A stretch of DNA of 13,753 nucleotides from JADHUC01 sp964617665 (GTDB lineage: Bacteria; Planctomycetota; Planctomycetia; Pirellulales; Pirellulaceae). The position numbers were made by a program, and so were the translations under genes. The stretch spans positions 1 to 13,753 of the forward strand of contig CAZUAH010000369.1 of assembly GCA_964617665.1 (NCBI GenBank), in the 5' to 3' direction. Below are positions 1 to 8,900 of the stretch, piece by piece. Below the pieces are notes generated by a model that was not told where the DNA came from, made no database searches, and saw nothing but the letters and a program-made list of their open reading frames with translations. The stretch's first letter is position 1; every line of letters starts with the position of its first letter.

Positions 1-459
1 CAATCGTCGCTGAAAGAACCGGCCGCTTTCGATCAGTTGACATCGCTCGAAACGGGGACTGGCACCCGTGGCATCGAACTTCTTGCCGTTGCCTTCGAGC
101 GTGAAACGCAGTGATGCGTTGGGCTTGCCAAAGACCTCGGCGTTCTGCTGCGCCAGAGCCTCCGACATAGCCGGCGGGTCTTCGATGGGTCGTAGATGGG
201 TGAGCTGAAGCCTCGGTACGTCGAACTGTGTGGCGAAGCGGTTTGTTTGTGTGCTGAATGTCTTTCGCTCATCCCGCAGGCCATGTGTCCACCACATGTA
301 GGTGTAGTCGCTGGCGTTGCTCATCAGGGCTCTCGCATTCGCCAATCGAAGAGCACGCTCGTCTTGCGCGAAAACTACGCTTGGGAGCACGGCATCGGAA
401 CAACAGAAAGCTCCGAACAAAGCCAAATGCAGATGAAACCAGGGCCGGCTCATGGTCAT
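1..459 (-). CDS. secreted protein of unknown function, 3' part missing
   Basis: I do not recognise this family. The frame is open from 459 to the left edge (153 codons), so the C-terminus is missing. The start is the ATG at 457-459, whose ATGA overlaps the stop of the upstream gene. A second in-frame ATG lies two codons further on (451-453), and either could be used. Residues about 5-32 form a hydrophobic stretch (LHLALFGAFCCSDAVLPSVV) ending in FAQDE, which looks like a secretion signal with cleavage after Ala or Gln. The rest is soluble, with a KPNASLRFTLEGNGKKF segment that suggests a beta-rich fold. The 4-base overlap implies translational coupling with the upstream secreted protein and probably a shared process. 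That it is coding follows from the coupling, the signal peptide and natural-looking composition; the function is unknown. Confidence 0.7.
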   Translation of the reverse strand, partial: MTMSRPWFHLHLALFGAFCCSDAVLPSVVFAQDERALRLANARALMSNASDYTYMWWTHGLRDERKTFSTQTNRFATQFDVPRLQLTHLRPIEDPPAMSEALAQQNAEVFGKPNASLRFTLEGNGKKFDATGASPRFERCQLIESGRFFQRRL

Positions 460-2510
460 TCTTCCGTGCTTTCCGGTCGAACGACCAGCCGAACCGACTT
501 GCCGGGAGCGACGCGCACGGGCAATCCTTCGCTGAGCGATTTGCCCGATACGACCTCTGTCGTTCCGGCATCCACGTTTTCCACTCGGTACTGATGCACT
601 TCATCCGGTTCGACAGTGAACCATTCGGGGACGGAGTTCATGCGCGGCCAGTCTTGCTCGAAGCCCATGTAGATGCGGTGTCGCGGGATGTCGAATTGCA
701 GGCGGCCTTCGTAGGCTTCGGCGGATTTCATGAAGAGACAGATTCCGTCACCACATGGAGCCGCGCCCAACTGAAGACCTTGCTGCCAAGGTCGAGCGAT
801 CGTGTTGCGGGTGTGCAGCATCGTGTGGATAAGTACCGTGCGGACTGTGTTGGCTTCCAGCTTGTGTACACCCCAAAGCCGATCGGGATCTGTGTGATCG
901 ACCAGCAAAGTTGCGATTTCGCGGTCGGCCCAAATGAAAGCCTCCGCCGTGGGGAAGCGACACAAGAGATATAGTCCTCCTTCGACCGAATCAGCCACGT
1001 TGTCACGAGAGCCGTGGTCCCAGTTGAATTCCAGGTAACGCGGTTTCAGGAGGTTCGTCATCGGCCGGCATATCGCCTCGCGATAGCGCTGGGTCCCCAA
1101 CGCCAAATCATAGTCGAGAAAACCGATGAAATCGTATCCCCAACCGTCGCGAATCGAAACGCTATCGTGCGGTCCTGGCGTATCCTGCAAGATGCCGATG
1201 ATCACTCCGTCGGAATTGGTTCCCCGACGCAGAATTTCGTCGAACAGGTATTCTAGGTGCGGCTGATACTGCTTGTTCTTTTCCGGACACGCTTTCTGAT
1301 CGACCGCGAACAGCAATCCCAACCCGCCGATGATTTCGCAGCCGTGATCGGACAGCCGCGACGGAACAAACTTGCCGGGCAACATGTAGTAGTCGGCCAG
1401 TCGGTGCGCCCAATCGAGATACTTCACATCGCCTGTCATGCAGTACAGTCGCGGAAGAATCTGCAGCAGTTCTCCATTAACTTCGATGTTCGTCGAGGGG
1501 ATCTTGCCGTAGGGCGTGTCGATCGCGGCGTGTTTGAATATGCCTTCCACCAGTGAGCGCATACGTTCAAACCACGGATAGTCCTTGCCCGTAATTTCTA
1601 CGATGGGCACCAAGCCGTCTTTGGCGTACTCGCTTGCGCCGAAAATTATGGTGTCCAGCGACGTAACGATTTTCTCGCCCGCGTCCATGTCATACCGAAC
1701 GGGCAAGCTATCGAGATGATTGCACAGCCGCTGTTCGGCATCGAGCACGTCGATCATCACCGTGTCGAGCACTTCCTTGTCGGTGTAGAAGGCTGCCCAG
1801 ACGTAGAATGGATAGCAGTCGGCTGCCGTATCGCGATAGCTCCATTCCCGCCCAGTGGGGCGAAACAGACCGGATCGCTCGTCCCGGATTGGAAGGCAGT
1901 GTTCGCGCAGCCAACGTTGGATTTTGCTGAGCGCGATACCGGCGTACTGCGACGAACGTTCCGCTCGGCGCCAATCAGGCTCCAAAGTCGATGGTTCCCA
2001 GAGACTTCGCGTTTCGTCGTTCGCCTCGAATCCGGGAAGTTCCGCCCAGGACGCCGACTGATTGCCGGGCGACGAGAGATTGGCGATTCGCGTCGCCTTG
2101 ACCTTCAACTCTGCGGTCGACTTTCCCACGATTCGGACGCCTGCCAGAAACGCGATCGCCGAGCGCCCTCTGCCGGTCAGCACAACCTGTTTGCCGGCGG
2201 CAAGCTCGCCCAAGGGTAGCTCGATCCACTCGAACGCCTGCGGCCGGACTTCGGCCAGCGTCCCGGTCTTGCCATTGTATTCGTACTGAAGCGGTCGTTT
2301 CGTTGGCCCCTTCGTGCCGTAAAGAACCTCGAACCGATCACCTGGCCTCACATCGTCCGGCAACGTCACGTCGAGTTTCCACTCGGCCAGCCAGTAGTAG
2401 TTGCGGCCTCCAAACTCCTGCGGCCCCGACGTGAATAGAGCCTCGCCGGCCGAGGCAAGGGATGCGACATAGAATAGGTAAAGCAAAGGACTCCAGTATT
2501 TCACGAGCAT
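456..2510 (-). CDS. secreted protein, possible alpha/alpha-barrel glycan-active enzyme
   Basis: A 684-residue exported protein. I chose the ATG at 2508-2510 because TCAGGAGGAC lies directly before it and the N-terminus then reads as a signal peptide (MLVKYWSPLLYLFYVASLASA). An ATG 24 codons upstream would bury that signal. After the signal, about residues 25-150 look beta-rich (RNYYWLAEWKLDVTLP, GKQVVLTGRGRSA), like an accessory or carbohydrate-binding domain. The middle (about 180-540) is helix-rich with aromatic and acidic residues (TAADCYPFYVWAAFY, RDGWGYDFIGFLDYDLAL, EFNWDHGSRDNVADSVEGG), which resembles six-hairpin (alpha/alpha) glycosidases or lyases. The last about 100 residues look like a small beta domain. 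The fold assignment is inference; I see no diagnostic catalytic motif. Its stop overlaps the start of the next gene (ATGA), so the two are probably one operon acting on polysaccharide outside the cytoplasm. Confidence 0.8.
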   Translation of the reverse strand: MLVKYWSPLLYLFYVASLASAGEALFTSGPQEFGGRNYYWLAEWKLDVTLPDDVRPGDRFEVLYGTKGPTKRPLQYEYNGKTGTLAEVRPQAFEWIELPLGELAAGKQVVLTGRGRSAIAFLAGVRIVGKSTAELKVKATRIANLSSPGNQSASWAELPGFEANDETRSLWEPSTLEPDWRRAERSSQYAGIALSKIQRWLREHCLPIRDERSGLFRPTGREWSYRDTAADCYPFYVWAAFYTDKEVLDTVMIDVLDAEQRLCNHLDSLPVRYDMDAGEKIVTSLDTIIFGASEYAKDGLVPIVEITGKDYPWFERMRSLVEGIFKHAAIDTPYGKIPSTNIEVNGELLQILPRLYCMTGDVKYLDWAHRLADYYMLPGKFVPSRLSDHGCEIIGGLGLLFAVDQKACPEKNKQYQPHLEYLFDEILRRGTNSDGVIIGILQDTPGPHDSVSIRDGWGYDFIGFLDYDLALGTQRYREAICRPMTNLLKPRYLEFNWDHGSRDNVADSVEGGLYLLCRFPTAEAFIWADREIATLLVDHTDPDRLWGVHKLEANTVRTVLIHTMLHTRNTIARPWQQGLQLGAAPCGDGICLFMKSAEAYEGRLQFDIPRHRIYMGFEQDWPRMNSVPEWFTVEPDEVHQYRVENVDAGTTEVVSGKSLSEGLPVRVAPGKSVRLVVRPESTEE

Positions 2511-2761
2511 GTCCTCCTGAAATGAAATGCCAAGTGTTGGATGTCGCGTGTGTACGATGCATGAAGGTGCCGCCCGCCACACTGCAACTAAGGCTAGGCC
2601 ATACGTGTTGGCAGTGCAACCGGCGGGAACACTCTGGTGGACCCCCGAACTTCCTGCTACATTGAGACGTCGTTAGGGTGTCCCCAGTCAGGTGCCCGGT
2701 ACGTTCGTGCAGACTTCAATAGCTTGCCACACTCGCTACGTCTATTCACGGGAGAAAGCGG

Positions 2762-3358
2762 ATGTCAGACCAGATTGAGACTCCGGACCAAGAGCCGATG
2801 GACGAACCGGAATACGAGATCGACCAAGAGGGCTTGCAGGCGTACATGGCCGAAGTGGAACGTGACCAAAACATGGTGGGCGGCTTGCTGGGTGGCTTGG
2901 CCGCCGCCGCCGTCGGTGCGACGGCTTGGGCGTTGATCACGATCACCACGGAACGCGAATTCGCGTTGGTGGCCATCGGCATCGGCTTTTTGGTCGGCTA
3001 CGGCGTTCGCATCTCGGGCAAGGGAGTCACCACACGCTTCGGCGTTATGGGCGCGGCTTTCGCCTTGTTGGGGTGCTTGGCCGGGAAACTAATGACGATC
3101 GTGATCCTCGTGTCAAACGAACAGCAACTGCCGTTCGCGGACGTGACGACCGCACTGATGACAAACCCCGCCGCGGTTATCGAGATTCTGGTCGCCACAT
3201 TCCATCCATTGGACTTGTTGTTCTACGGCATTGCACTCTACGAAGGCTATCGTTTCTCCTTCCGCAGAATCGCCCAGGAAGAATTGGCACGGTTCGTGAG
3301 ACCCGTCACGGACCAGCCACCCGCGTCCGACGCCGCCGGGCCCGCGGCTTCCGAGTAG
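2762..3358 (+). CDS. four-helix integral membrane protein of unknown function
   Basis: A 198-residue membrane protein. The ATG at 2762 is preceded by GGGAG with seven bases between. The first 38 residues are very acidic (DQIETPDQEPMDEPEYEID) and probably cytoplasmic. Predicted membrane segments by eye are residues 39-61 (glycine/alanine-rich, GGLLGGLAAAAVGA), 66-84, 92-117 and about 149-163. The tail from 164 is polar and ends in a Pro/Ala-rich stretch. I do not recognise a named family. The glycine-rich first helix resembles many small planctomycete and other bacterial inner-membrane proteins without known role. It is transcribed divergently from the secreted-protein pair and convergently with the Tat-exported protein, so it is probably its own transcription unit. 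Confidence 0.85.
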   Translation: MSDQIETPDQEPMDEPEYEIDQEGLQAYMAEVERDQNMVGGLLGGLAAAAVGATAWALITITTEREFALVAIGIGFLVGYGVRISGKGVTTRFGVMGAAFALLGCLAGKLMTIVILVSNEQQLPFADVTTALMTNPAAVIEILVATFHPLDLLFYGIALYEGYRFSFRRIAQEELARFVRPVTDQPPASDAAGPAASE

Positions 3359-3387
3359 CTGTTAGTGCGTCGAAGTCTCAGTAGTCT

Positions 3388-3464
3388 GTAGGTCAGGCTG
3401 TGCCTGACGAATTGCTGGTTCAACACCGTTCAGGCCCGTTTCCGTCAGGCATAGCCTGACCTAC
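3388..3464. repeat. inverted pair of REP-like palindromes with GTAG feet
   Basis: Each half is a short palindrome next to GTAG: at 3388-3408 GTAG is followed by GTCAGGC, a 3-base loop and GCCTGAC. At 3444-3464 the same 21 bases occur in reverse complement with one mismatch, in the loop. A 35-base spacer separates the halves, so the pair can also fold into one long stem. This is the layout of bacterial REP/BIME elements, where GTAG at the foot is the cleavage mark of RAYT enzymes in E. coli (established knowledge). It lies between convergent genes and could also stop or stabilise both transcripts. Its sequence is unrelated to the large hairpin array at 9403-11573. Confidence 0.75.
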
Positions 3465-3500
3465 TTGCTCTCGCGGCTCGGCCCTTCAGGCGGAGAGCAA
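3465..3500 (-). terminator. hairpin just after the Tat-exported gene
   Basis: TTGCTCTC (3465-3472) and GAGAGCAA (3493-3500) form a perfect 8-base stem around a 20-base loop. It begins four bases beyond the stop codon of the minus-strand gene ending at 3505. No T-run follows, so it is not a classical intrinsic terminator. It may end or protect the transcript together with the adjacent REP pair. The stem is seen; the role is inferred. Confidence 0.4.
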
Positions 3501-3504
3501 CTCA

Positions 3505-4995
3505 TCAGGCCGTCGAGATCGGCTCGCCCGCCATGTCCACTGGCGTAAAATCAGCCAGCTTGCAGAACTGCAAGACTGTGGACTTGAAATCTCCTAACAC
3601 TGCCGAGCCGTGCAGGTCCGTAGCGTCCAGGTCCATGATGTTGCCGTCCCAGTCCAAATCGAATTCGACGATCGTGCGACAGCCTCCACAAGGCGGCTGT
3701 TGATAAACGTCGTTGTTGGCAGTCACTTTCGCCGATGCGACGATGAACTTGTCGTTCGTCAATGAAACGCGATCTAGAATCGTCGCCTCGCGCTCGAGGG
3801 GCCAGCTTACTTGAAGGCTCACGCCCTGGTTGGCGTGGAAGTTGCGGATCTTGAACGGCGCACGGTAGTCCTTGTCCAAGCCATCCAATTTCAGGGCGCT
3901 CGTACAGTGCGACAAGATCAGGCGGTTGGCCAGATTGTCGAAGGTGACGTTCCCCATGTAGCTGGGGCGTCCGAGTAGCGAAAGGGCCAGCCGTTGCACG
4001 TAAGCCTGCGCGTGGCCGCCATGCTTCGCTTGGCATTGTGCAGGAACGCCTTCATCCAGCAGTTTCGATAATGCCATGCAAGCCGGAAGATAGCCGTCCT
4101 TGCCTGCGCCGACACACAGCGACCCCGTCACTGCGACGCCGTTCGCCCCGTGGCGTTCCATCATCCGCCGAAGTAGCACATAGTGCTTTGCCGAATCCAG
4201 CATCAGCGGCTTGCACGTAGGCTCGACCCATTGGGCGTTCTTCTCGTAGAACTCCGCGATCGCCTTCACTTCGTCCGTATCGCCGACCGTTTTCAGTTCC
4301 TCGTAGTAGCCTTCGCAAGGGCAATCCAGAACATTGAGGTTGTTGACGTCCCACAGAGCGCGATGCAGACGAACGGCTGTGTCCAACCATTCGACGCGCG
4401 GCGTGTGCGCCAGCAATGTGCCGGGCAACTTGCGTAGCGGTTCGAACTTGCGCCCCATGTGGACGATGTTGGCGTACGCAACCGTCGGGATGTCTCCGCG
4501 TTTCTGGCAGAACTCGATCCAGGGCCCGATATCGAAATCCATCCCAACGGCGATCAGACCGTCGGGTTTGCTCTGATTGATTCTCTCCAGAGTCGCGTTC
4601 AGGTCGGTCACTCGCTCGCTCAGGACGTTCAAGTGCACACCGTACTTTGCGGCAGCCTCTTGCATGATCTTGTTCAGCAATTGCTGTGTCTGCGCCAGTT
4701 CCTCCGTGGAAGATGGCGGCCAGACACAACCGCCGCCTTCCTCGCGACGGAAGTACACGACCGCGACGCGAGGTCTGTCGGTCGACGCCGACTCGGCCGC
4801 GAAGAGCGACGATGCGAAATCGAGAACGCCGCGTTGTGCACTCAGCAGCGCCGCGCCAGCGGTGGCAAGAAAACGACGCCGGCCCAGCGTCAGTCCACTG
4901 CATTGGCCAGAGCAGGTCACACAGGCCGATTGGCTCTGACGTGAATTGCTCGGCCTCGTCGGATCAGTGGTTCGTCCAGACTTGTCCTTGCTCAT
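3505..4995 (-). CDS. Tat-exported protein resembling L-fucose/L-arabinose isomerases
   Basis: A 496-residue protein. The ATG at 4993-4995 is preceded by GGGAG about eight bases away. The twin-arginine signal is clear: GRRRFLATAGAALLSA at about residues 38-53, followed by a site near LFAAES. The n-region is long (38 residues) and carries three cysteines spaced C25-x2-C28-x3-C32. The mature part starts with DRPRVAVVYFRREEGGG and has alternating strand and helix segments (PDGLIAVGMDFDIGPW, GANGVAVTGSLCVGAG), like the N-terminal and central domains of FucI/AraA-type sugar isomerases. The C-terminal part (APFKIRNFHANQGVSLQVSW, PPCGGC at about 434-439) would match the isomerase C-terminal domain. 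The fold is a moderate-confidence inference, and I cannot confirm metal-binding residues. Exported isomerase-like proteins with Tat signals are frequent in planctomycetes; their reaction is generally unknown. It is monocistronic and divergent from the sigma factor. Confidence 0.8.
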   Translation of the reverse strand: MSKDKSGRTTDPTRPSNSRQSQSACVTCSGQCSGLTLGRRRFLATAGAALLSAQRGVLDFASSLFAAESASTDRPRVAVVYFRREEGGGCVWPPSSTEELAQTQQLLNKIMQEAAAKYGVHLNVLSERVTDLNATLERINQSKPDGLIAVGMDFDIGPWIEFCQKRGDIPTVAYANIVHMGRKFEPLRKLPGTLLAHTPRVEWLDTAVRLHRALWDVNNLNVLDCPCEGYYEELKTVGDTDEVKAIAEFYEKNAQWVEPTCKPLMLDSAKHYVLLRRMMERHGANGVAVTGSLCVGAGKDGYLPACMALSKLLDEGVPAQCQAKHGGHAQAYVQRLALSLLGRPSYMGNVTFDNLANRLILSHCTSALKLDGLDKDYRAPFKIRNFHANQGVSLQVSWPLEREATILDRVSLTNDKFIVASAKVTANNDVYQQPPCGGCRTIVEFDLDWDGNIMDLDATDLHGSAVLGDFKSTVLQFCKLADFTPVDMAGEPISTA

Positions 4996-5007
4996 CGCAT
5001 GCTCTCC

Positions 5008-5118
5008 CGTGCATTGTCACCGGTCCGCTGTTTCTGCCGAAAGACGCCGCCATTGCGGTCACGAAATCACGGCGATCGCAACGGCGTCCTTCGATCGGAT
5101 CGTGTTCGTGCATTGTCA
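5008..5118. repeat. two copies of CGTGCATTGTCA upstream of the Tat-exported gene
   Basis: The 12-mer CGTGCATTGTCA occurs exactly at 5008-5019 and again at 5107-5118, 99 bases apart in the same orientation. Both copies lie in the leader of the minus-strand gene; the nearer one overlaps its ribosome-binding region. Such a spaced pair could be a repressor or activator site, or a relic of a local duplication. Only the repeat itself is seen. Confidence 0.4.
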
Positions 5119-5151
5119 GATCCTCTGCCGTTCGAGAAATCGGTTGCGTCT

Positions 5152-5182
5152 ATCATAGTCTAGTTCGTGGCGTGGGTCGCAA
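5152..5182 (-). promoter_or_regulatory. candidate promoter of the Tat-exported gene
   Basis: On the minus strand TTGCGA (5177-5182) and TATGAT (5152-5157) resemble -35 and -10 boxes, with a longish 19-base spacer. Transcription would start about 150 bases before the ATG at 4995, leaving a leader that contains both 12-base direct repeats. This is a pattern match only. Confidence 0.3.
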
Positions 5183-5200
5183 GGCCGAGCCGCCAGACTC

Positions 5201-5227
5201 TTGCTTCTTGCTCTTCAGGGGTATAAT
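5201..5227 (+). promoter_or_regulatory. probable promoter of the sigma factor gene
   Basis: A perfect TATAAT lies at 5222-5227, with TTGCTT at 5201-5206 as a -35-like box (15-base spacer, slightly short). The start of transcription would fall near 5234, about 30 bases before the ATG at 5264. The perfect -10 box suggests recognition by the housekeeping sigma factor rather than self-activation by the ECF factor. Confidence 0.5.
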
Positions 5228-5263
5228 GCACGCCGCTCGACCCCCAAAAGCAGGTATCTAGTC

Positions 5264-5839
5264 ATGGTCGATGTCACACGCATCCTGGGGCAAATCGAAG
5301 ATGGCGATGGCCAGGCAGCCGAGAAGCTGTTGCCGCTGGTCTACGACGAGTTACGTAAGCTGGCGGCTGCCAAGATGGCTCAGGAGAATCCGGGGCAGAC
5401 TTTGCAGGCGACGGCGCTGGTGCATGAAGCGTATATCCGACTGGTGGACGTGGACAAAGCCCAGCATTGGGATTCGCGTGGACACTTCTTCTCGGCTGCT
5501 GCCGAGGCCATGCGGCGGATACTGGTGGAAGCGGCACGACGCAAGAATCGGATTAGGCATGGTGGCGGCCAGGAGCAGGTGGAGCTGGACGAAGACCCGT
5601 TGGCAGTTGACGTCCCATTCGATGACCTGCTGACGATCGACGAAGCGTTGCACAAACTCGAAGAGCGTGATGAACAGGCAGCAAGGCTGTTGAAGCTCAG
5701 ATATTTCGCCGGCTTGAGCACGGAGCAAGCTGCCGAAATGCTGGGTATCCCTGCTCGAAGTGCTTACCGCAACTGGGCTTACGCGAGAGCCTGGGTCTTT
5801 CGATGCGTCGGCGTGACCGATACGCCATCAGTTGGCTGA
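5264..5839 (+). CDS. ECF RNA polymerase sigma factor, TIGR02999-like
   Basis: A 191-residue sigma factor of the kind abundant in planctomycetes and acidobacteria. Region 2 covers about residues 17-97: AAEKLLPLVYDELRKLAA, then QTLQATALVHEAYIRLVD, the aromatic HFFSAAAEAMRRILVEAARR, and a basic patch KNRIRHGGG. Region 4 covers about 125-184, with the helix-turn-helix around LSTEQAAEMLGIPARSAYRN and the family-typical WAYARAW. The start is the ATG at 5264 because the protein then begins at the usual place (VTRILGQIEDGDGQAAEKL); 21 further in-frame codons upstream run back through the TATAAT box. The Shine-Dalgarno sequence is weak (CAGG). The length is normal for the family. A kinase gene begins 88 bases after its stop. 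In planctomycetes this pairing is common and is thought to couple a kinase signal to sigma activity; here that is inferred from adjacency. Confidence 0.93.
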   Translation: MVDVTRILGQIEDGDGQAAEKLLPLVYDELRKLAAAKMAQENPGQTLQATALVHEAYIRLVDVDKAQHWDSRGHFFSAAAEAMRRILVEAARRKNRIRHGGGQEQVELDEDPLAVDVPFDDLLTIDEALHKLEERDEQAARLLKLRYFAGLSTEQAAEMLGIPARSAYRNWAYARAWVFRCVGVTDTPSVG

Positions 5840-5927
5840 TCGATTTCGGAAAAATCTGCATTTTCTTGGCAGCGGGCAGCTCTTTACGTCGCATTGCTCT
5901 ATAGAGGACGAACAAAGGACCTGCACC

Positions 5928-8900
5928 ATGAGCAACGAAAACGATCGCGCTAAAGCAGTCTTTGGTGAAGCGTTGGACATTGAATCACCAAAGGAGCGAC
6001 TCGCATACCTTGATCAGTCCTGTGGCGATGATGCCGAGCTTCGTGCAGAAGTCGAGGAGCTGCTACGGGCGATAGATCAGGCGGGCAGCTTCATGGCCCG
6101 TCCCGTGTTTGAGTCGCCGGCAACCCTCGACGCTCCGCCCATTGCCGAACGCGCCGGCTCGATGATCGGGCGGTACAAGCTGCTCGAGGAGATCGGCGAA
6201 GGGGGCTTCGGCGTGGTGTTCATGGCCGAGCAGCGGGAACCGGTGCGTCGCAAAGTGGCGTTGAAGATCATCAAACCCGGCATGGACACGCGGCAAGTGA
6301 TCGGCCGCTTCGAGGCCGAGCGGCAGGCCCTGGCGATGATGGACCACCCTAACATCGCGCATGTGTTCGATGGCGGTGCCACCGAATCCGGCCGACCGTA
6401 TTTCGTGATGGAGCTGGTCCGCGGGATGCGTATCACGAAGTACTGTGACGAGGCCAAGCTGACCACGGATGAACGTCTGCGGCTGGTCATTTCCGTCTGC
6501 GACGCGGTGCAGCACGCTCACCAAAAAGGGATCATCCACCGCGACATCAAACCGAGGAACGTCCTGGTCACATTGCACGGCGAGACTCCCGTGCCCAAGA
6601 TCATCGACTTCGGCGTGGCCAAAGCGACGCAAGGGCAACTGACCGAGAAGACGGTGTTCACCGGTTTCGGCCAAATGATCGGCACGCCGGCGTACATGAG
6701 CCCAGAGCAAGTGGCACTCAGTGGCTTGGATGTCGACACGCGTTCGGACATCTATTCGCTGGGCGTCCTGCTCTATGAGTTACTGAGCGGCGTCCCCCCT
6801 TTCGACAAGGATCGGTTTCGAGAGGCCAGTTATGACGAGATTCGCGACGTGATCCGCGAGGAGGAGCCGCCGCGGCCGAGCAGCCGATTCAGTACGTTGG
6901 CAGCCGAAGCGACCTCGACCATCACAGCTAACCGCAAGACCGACACGTCGAGGCTCCGCCATTCGCTGCGCGGCGAGTTGGACTGGATCGTCATGAAGGC
7001 TCTGGAAAAGGACCGCACGCGACGCTACGAATCGGCCAATGAACTGGCCAAGGATGTTCAGCGGTATCTGGACGGCGAAGCGGTCGAGGCTTGCCCGCCA
7101 TCGGCCTGGTATCGCCTGCGAAAGTACGCCAAACGCCGTAAAGGCCTGCTCACTACGGCCGCCCTGCTGGCGGCGACGATGCTGGTTGCGACGGGAGTCA
7201 GCGTTTCATTTGCTATCCAGGCGAATGCCGAAAAGGACAAGGCTGTCGCCGCCCAGGAACTAGCGGACAAACGACTCGCGCAGTCCCGCCTGGATTTCGA
7301 GCGCGCTCTCAAGGCGTTGGATACGGTCGTTGAAGAATTGTCTTCGGAGGAGGTTGCCCAGATTCCTGACGTCGAGAAGATTCGCTCCGAGGTGCTCGAA
7401 CGGATACTGGAGCTTTACGAAGCCATCGCCGAAGAACACGGCGACGATCCCTACGCTCGCCAGCAACAGGCAATCGCTTACGGCCGCATCGCGTCTATCC
7501 TACGGCTCTCCCGCCAACTTGAGGAATCGCTAATCGCGATCAACCAAGGTGTCTCGATTCTTGAGGAATTGCTGGAGGCAAGTCCAGGCGACAGAGGTCT
7601 CAAGCTGCAATTGTCAAATCTGCTGTTTAATCGCTTGCACTTGATGCAGGTTCGGCCGCGTGAAGAAAGGCTTAAGGATGCCCAGAAGGCGTTGGCGCTA
7701 CGCGAGGAACTCGTTGAACCAGGCAGCAACAAGCACATCTATATGGTCTCGCTGCTTCACTTGAAGGTGGCCCACTTTCTGCCGGAAGACTCACCGCACA
7801 TCGACGAGCACATTTCCGACTCGATTCGAGTTGCTGAAGAACACGGAATTGCACCGCACATCGAATCCTATATCCTGCTTGCAACACGTGCCGCGAGAAA
7901 GGGCGACACTGCGGTGGCAGAGAGAAACTATCGTCGTGCCATCGACAGGGCGCGGCCATCGGTACGCGAACAGCCCCCCACTGAACGCAGGCTGTATTGC
8001 AATTATTGCAGCAGCTTTGCCAGATTGCTGGCCTCCCAGGGGCGATTTGATGAAGCGAAGGTTTTGCACTTGGAGTCAATCGAAGTTGCCCAACAGCTTT
8101 ACAGGGAATACGGCAAGGTTACGTGGTACGGACAGTGTCTGGACGATAGCGTGCGATGGTACTTGCAGGACGCGAAAACCCAGCAACAGAAGGAGGAAGC
8201 CGCCGAACTTCTTGACAAATTGATCGCCGATTTTCCAGAAGCCCGGAGTCTCCATCGGACGCGTGCTGAGTTGCTGTCTGGACTAGCCGGTGCGGAAGCG
8301 AGATTGTCTGCCGCGATTGAAGAGTTTCCTCGGCGGGCAGAGTACTACCTCCTTCGCGCAAGGGTGTTCGACAATCAGGGGGACTCGCAAAGGGTGATTG
8401 CCGACTACGAGAAAGGCGTGGCCATCCTGGAGAGCCTGGTGGCGGAGTTCCCAGACCAACCCGACCGGGCGGCCCGACTCAATTCCGAGTACAGCGTCCT
8501 GGGCAATCTACTGCGACACGTCGGGCGGCTTGAGGACGCAGAAAAAGCCTACCGTAAGGCCATAGCGATCTCTGAGAAGCTGACGGCCGACGTTTCAGCA
8601 AACGAATACTACTGGAACCAGTACTTCGACAGTTATGGCCGTCTGATCAAACTACTGAAATCGATCGGCCGCACTGAAGAGGCGGAACAGATCCTCCACG
8701 GCATGGAAAGTCCCCCGACGGCTGGCGCCTATTCTCGACGTGCTAACCTGTTTGGAGAACTGGGGAAATTCGACGGAGCCCTGGCTGACCTGAATCGGGC
8801 CATCGAGCTGAATTCTTCCGACGCCGGCGCCTATCACCTCCACGCGCTGGCGCAGTTGGGTGCGGAAGATATCGACGGCTATCGCACTGCGTGCGGCCAA

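Noticed and set aside
33..284. 83-codon minus-strand open frame at the left edge
   Set aside because: It is in another frame of the coupled secreted-protein gene that starts at 459, which has a signal peptide and an ATGA overlap.
1855..2289. plus-strand open frames opposite the 684-residue secreted protein
   Set aside because: They are shadows of the minus-strand gene with low-quality, arginine-rich translations and no ribosome sites.
2591..2619. TTGCAC-17-TAGCCT on the minus strand as promoter of the secreted pair
   Set aside because: The -10 box is poor and GC-rich DNA yields many such matches. Nothing else in 2511-2761 supports a site.
5832..5927. TTG-initiated extension of the kinase
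   Set aside because: It overlaps the sigma gene, has an atypical N-terminus and no Shine-Dalgarno; ATG 5928 fits the family start.
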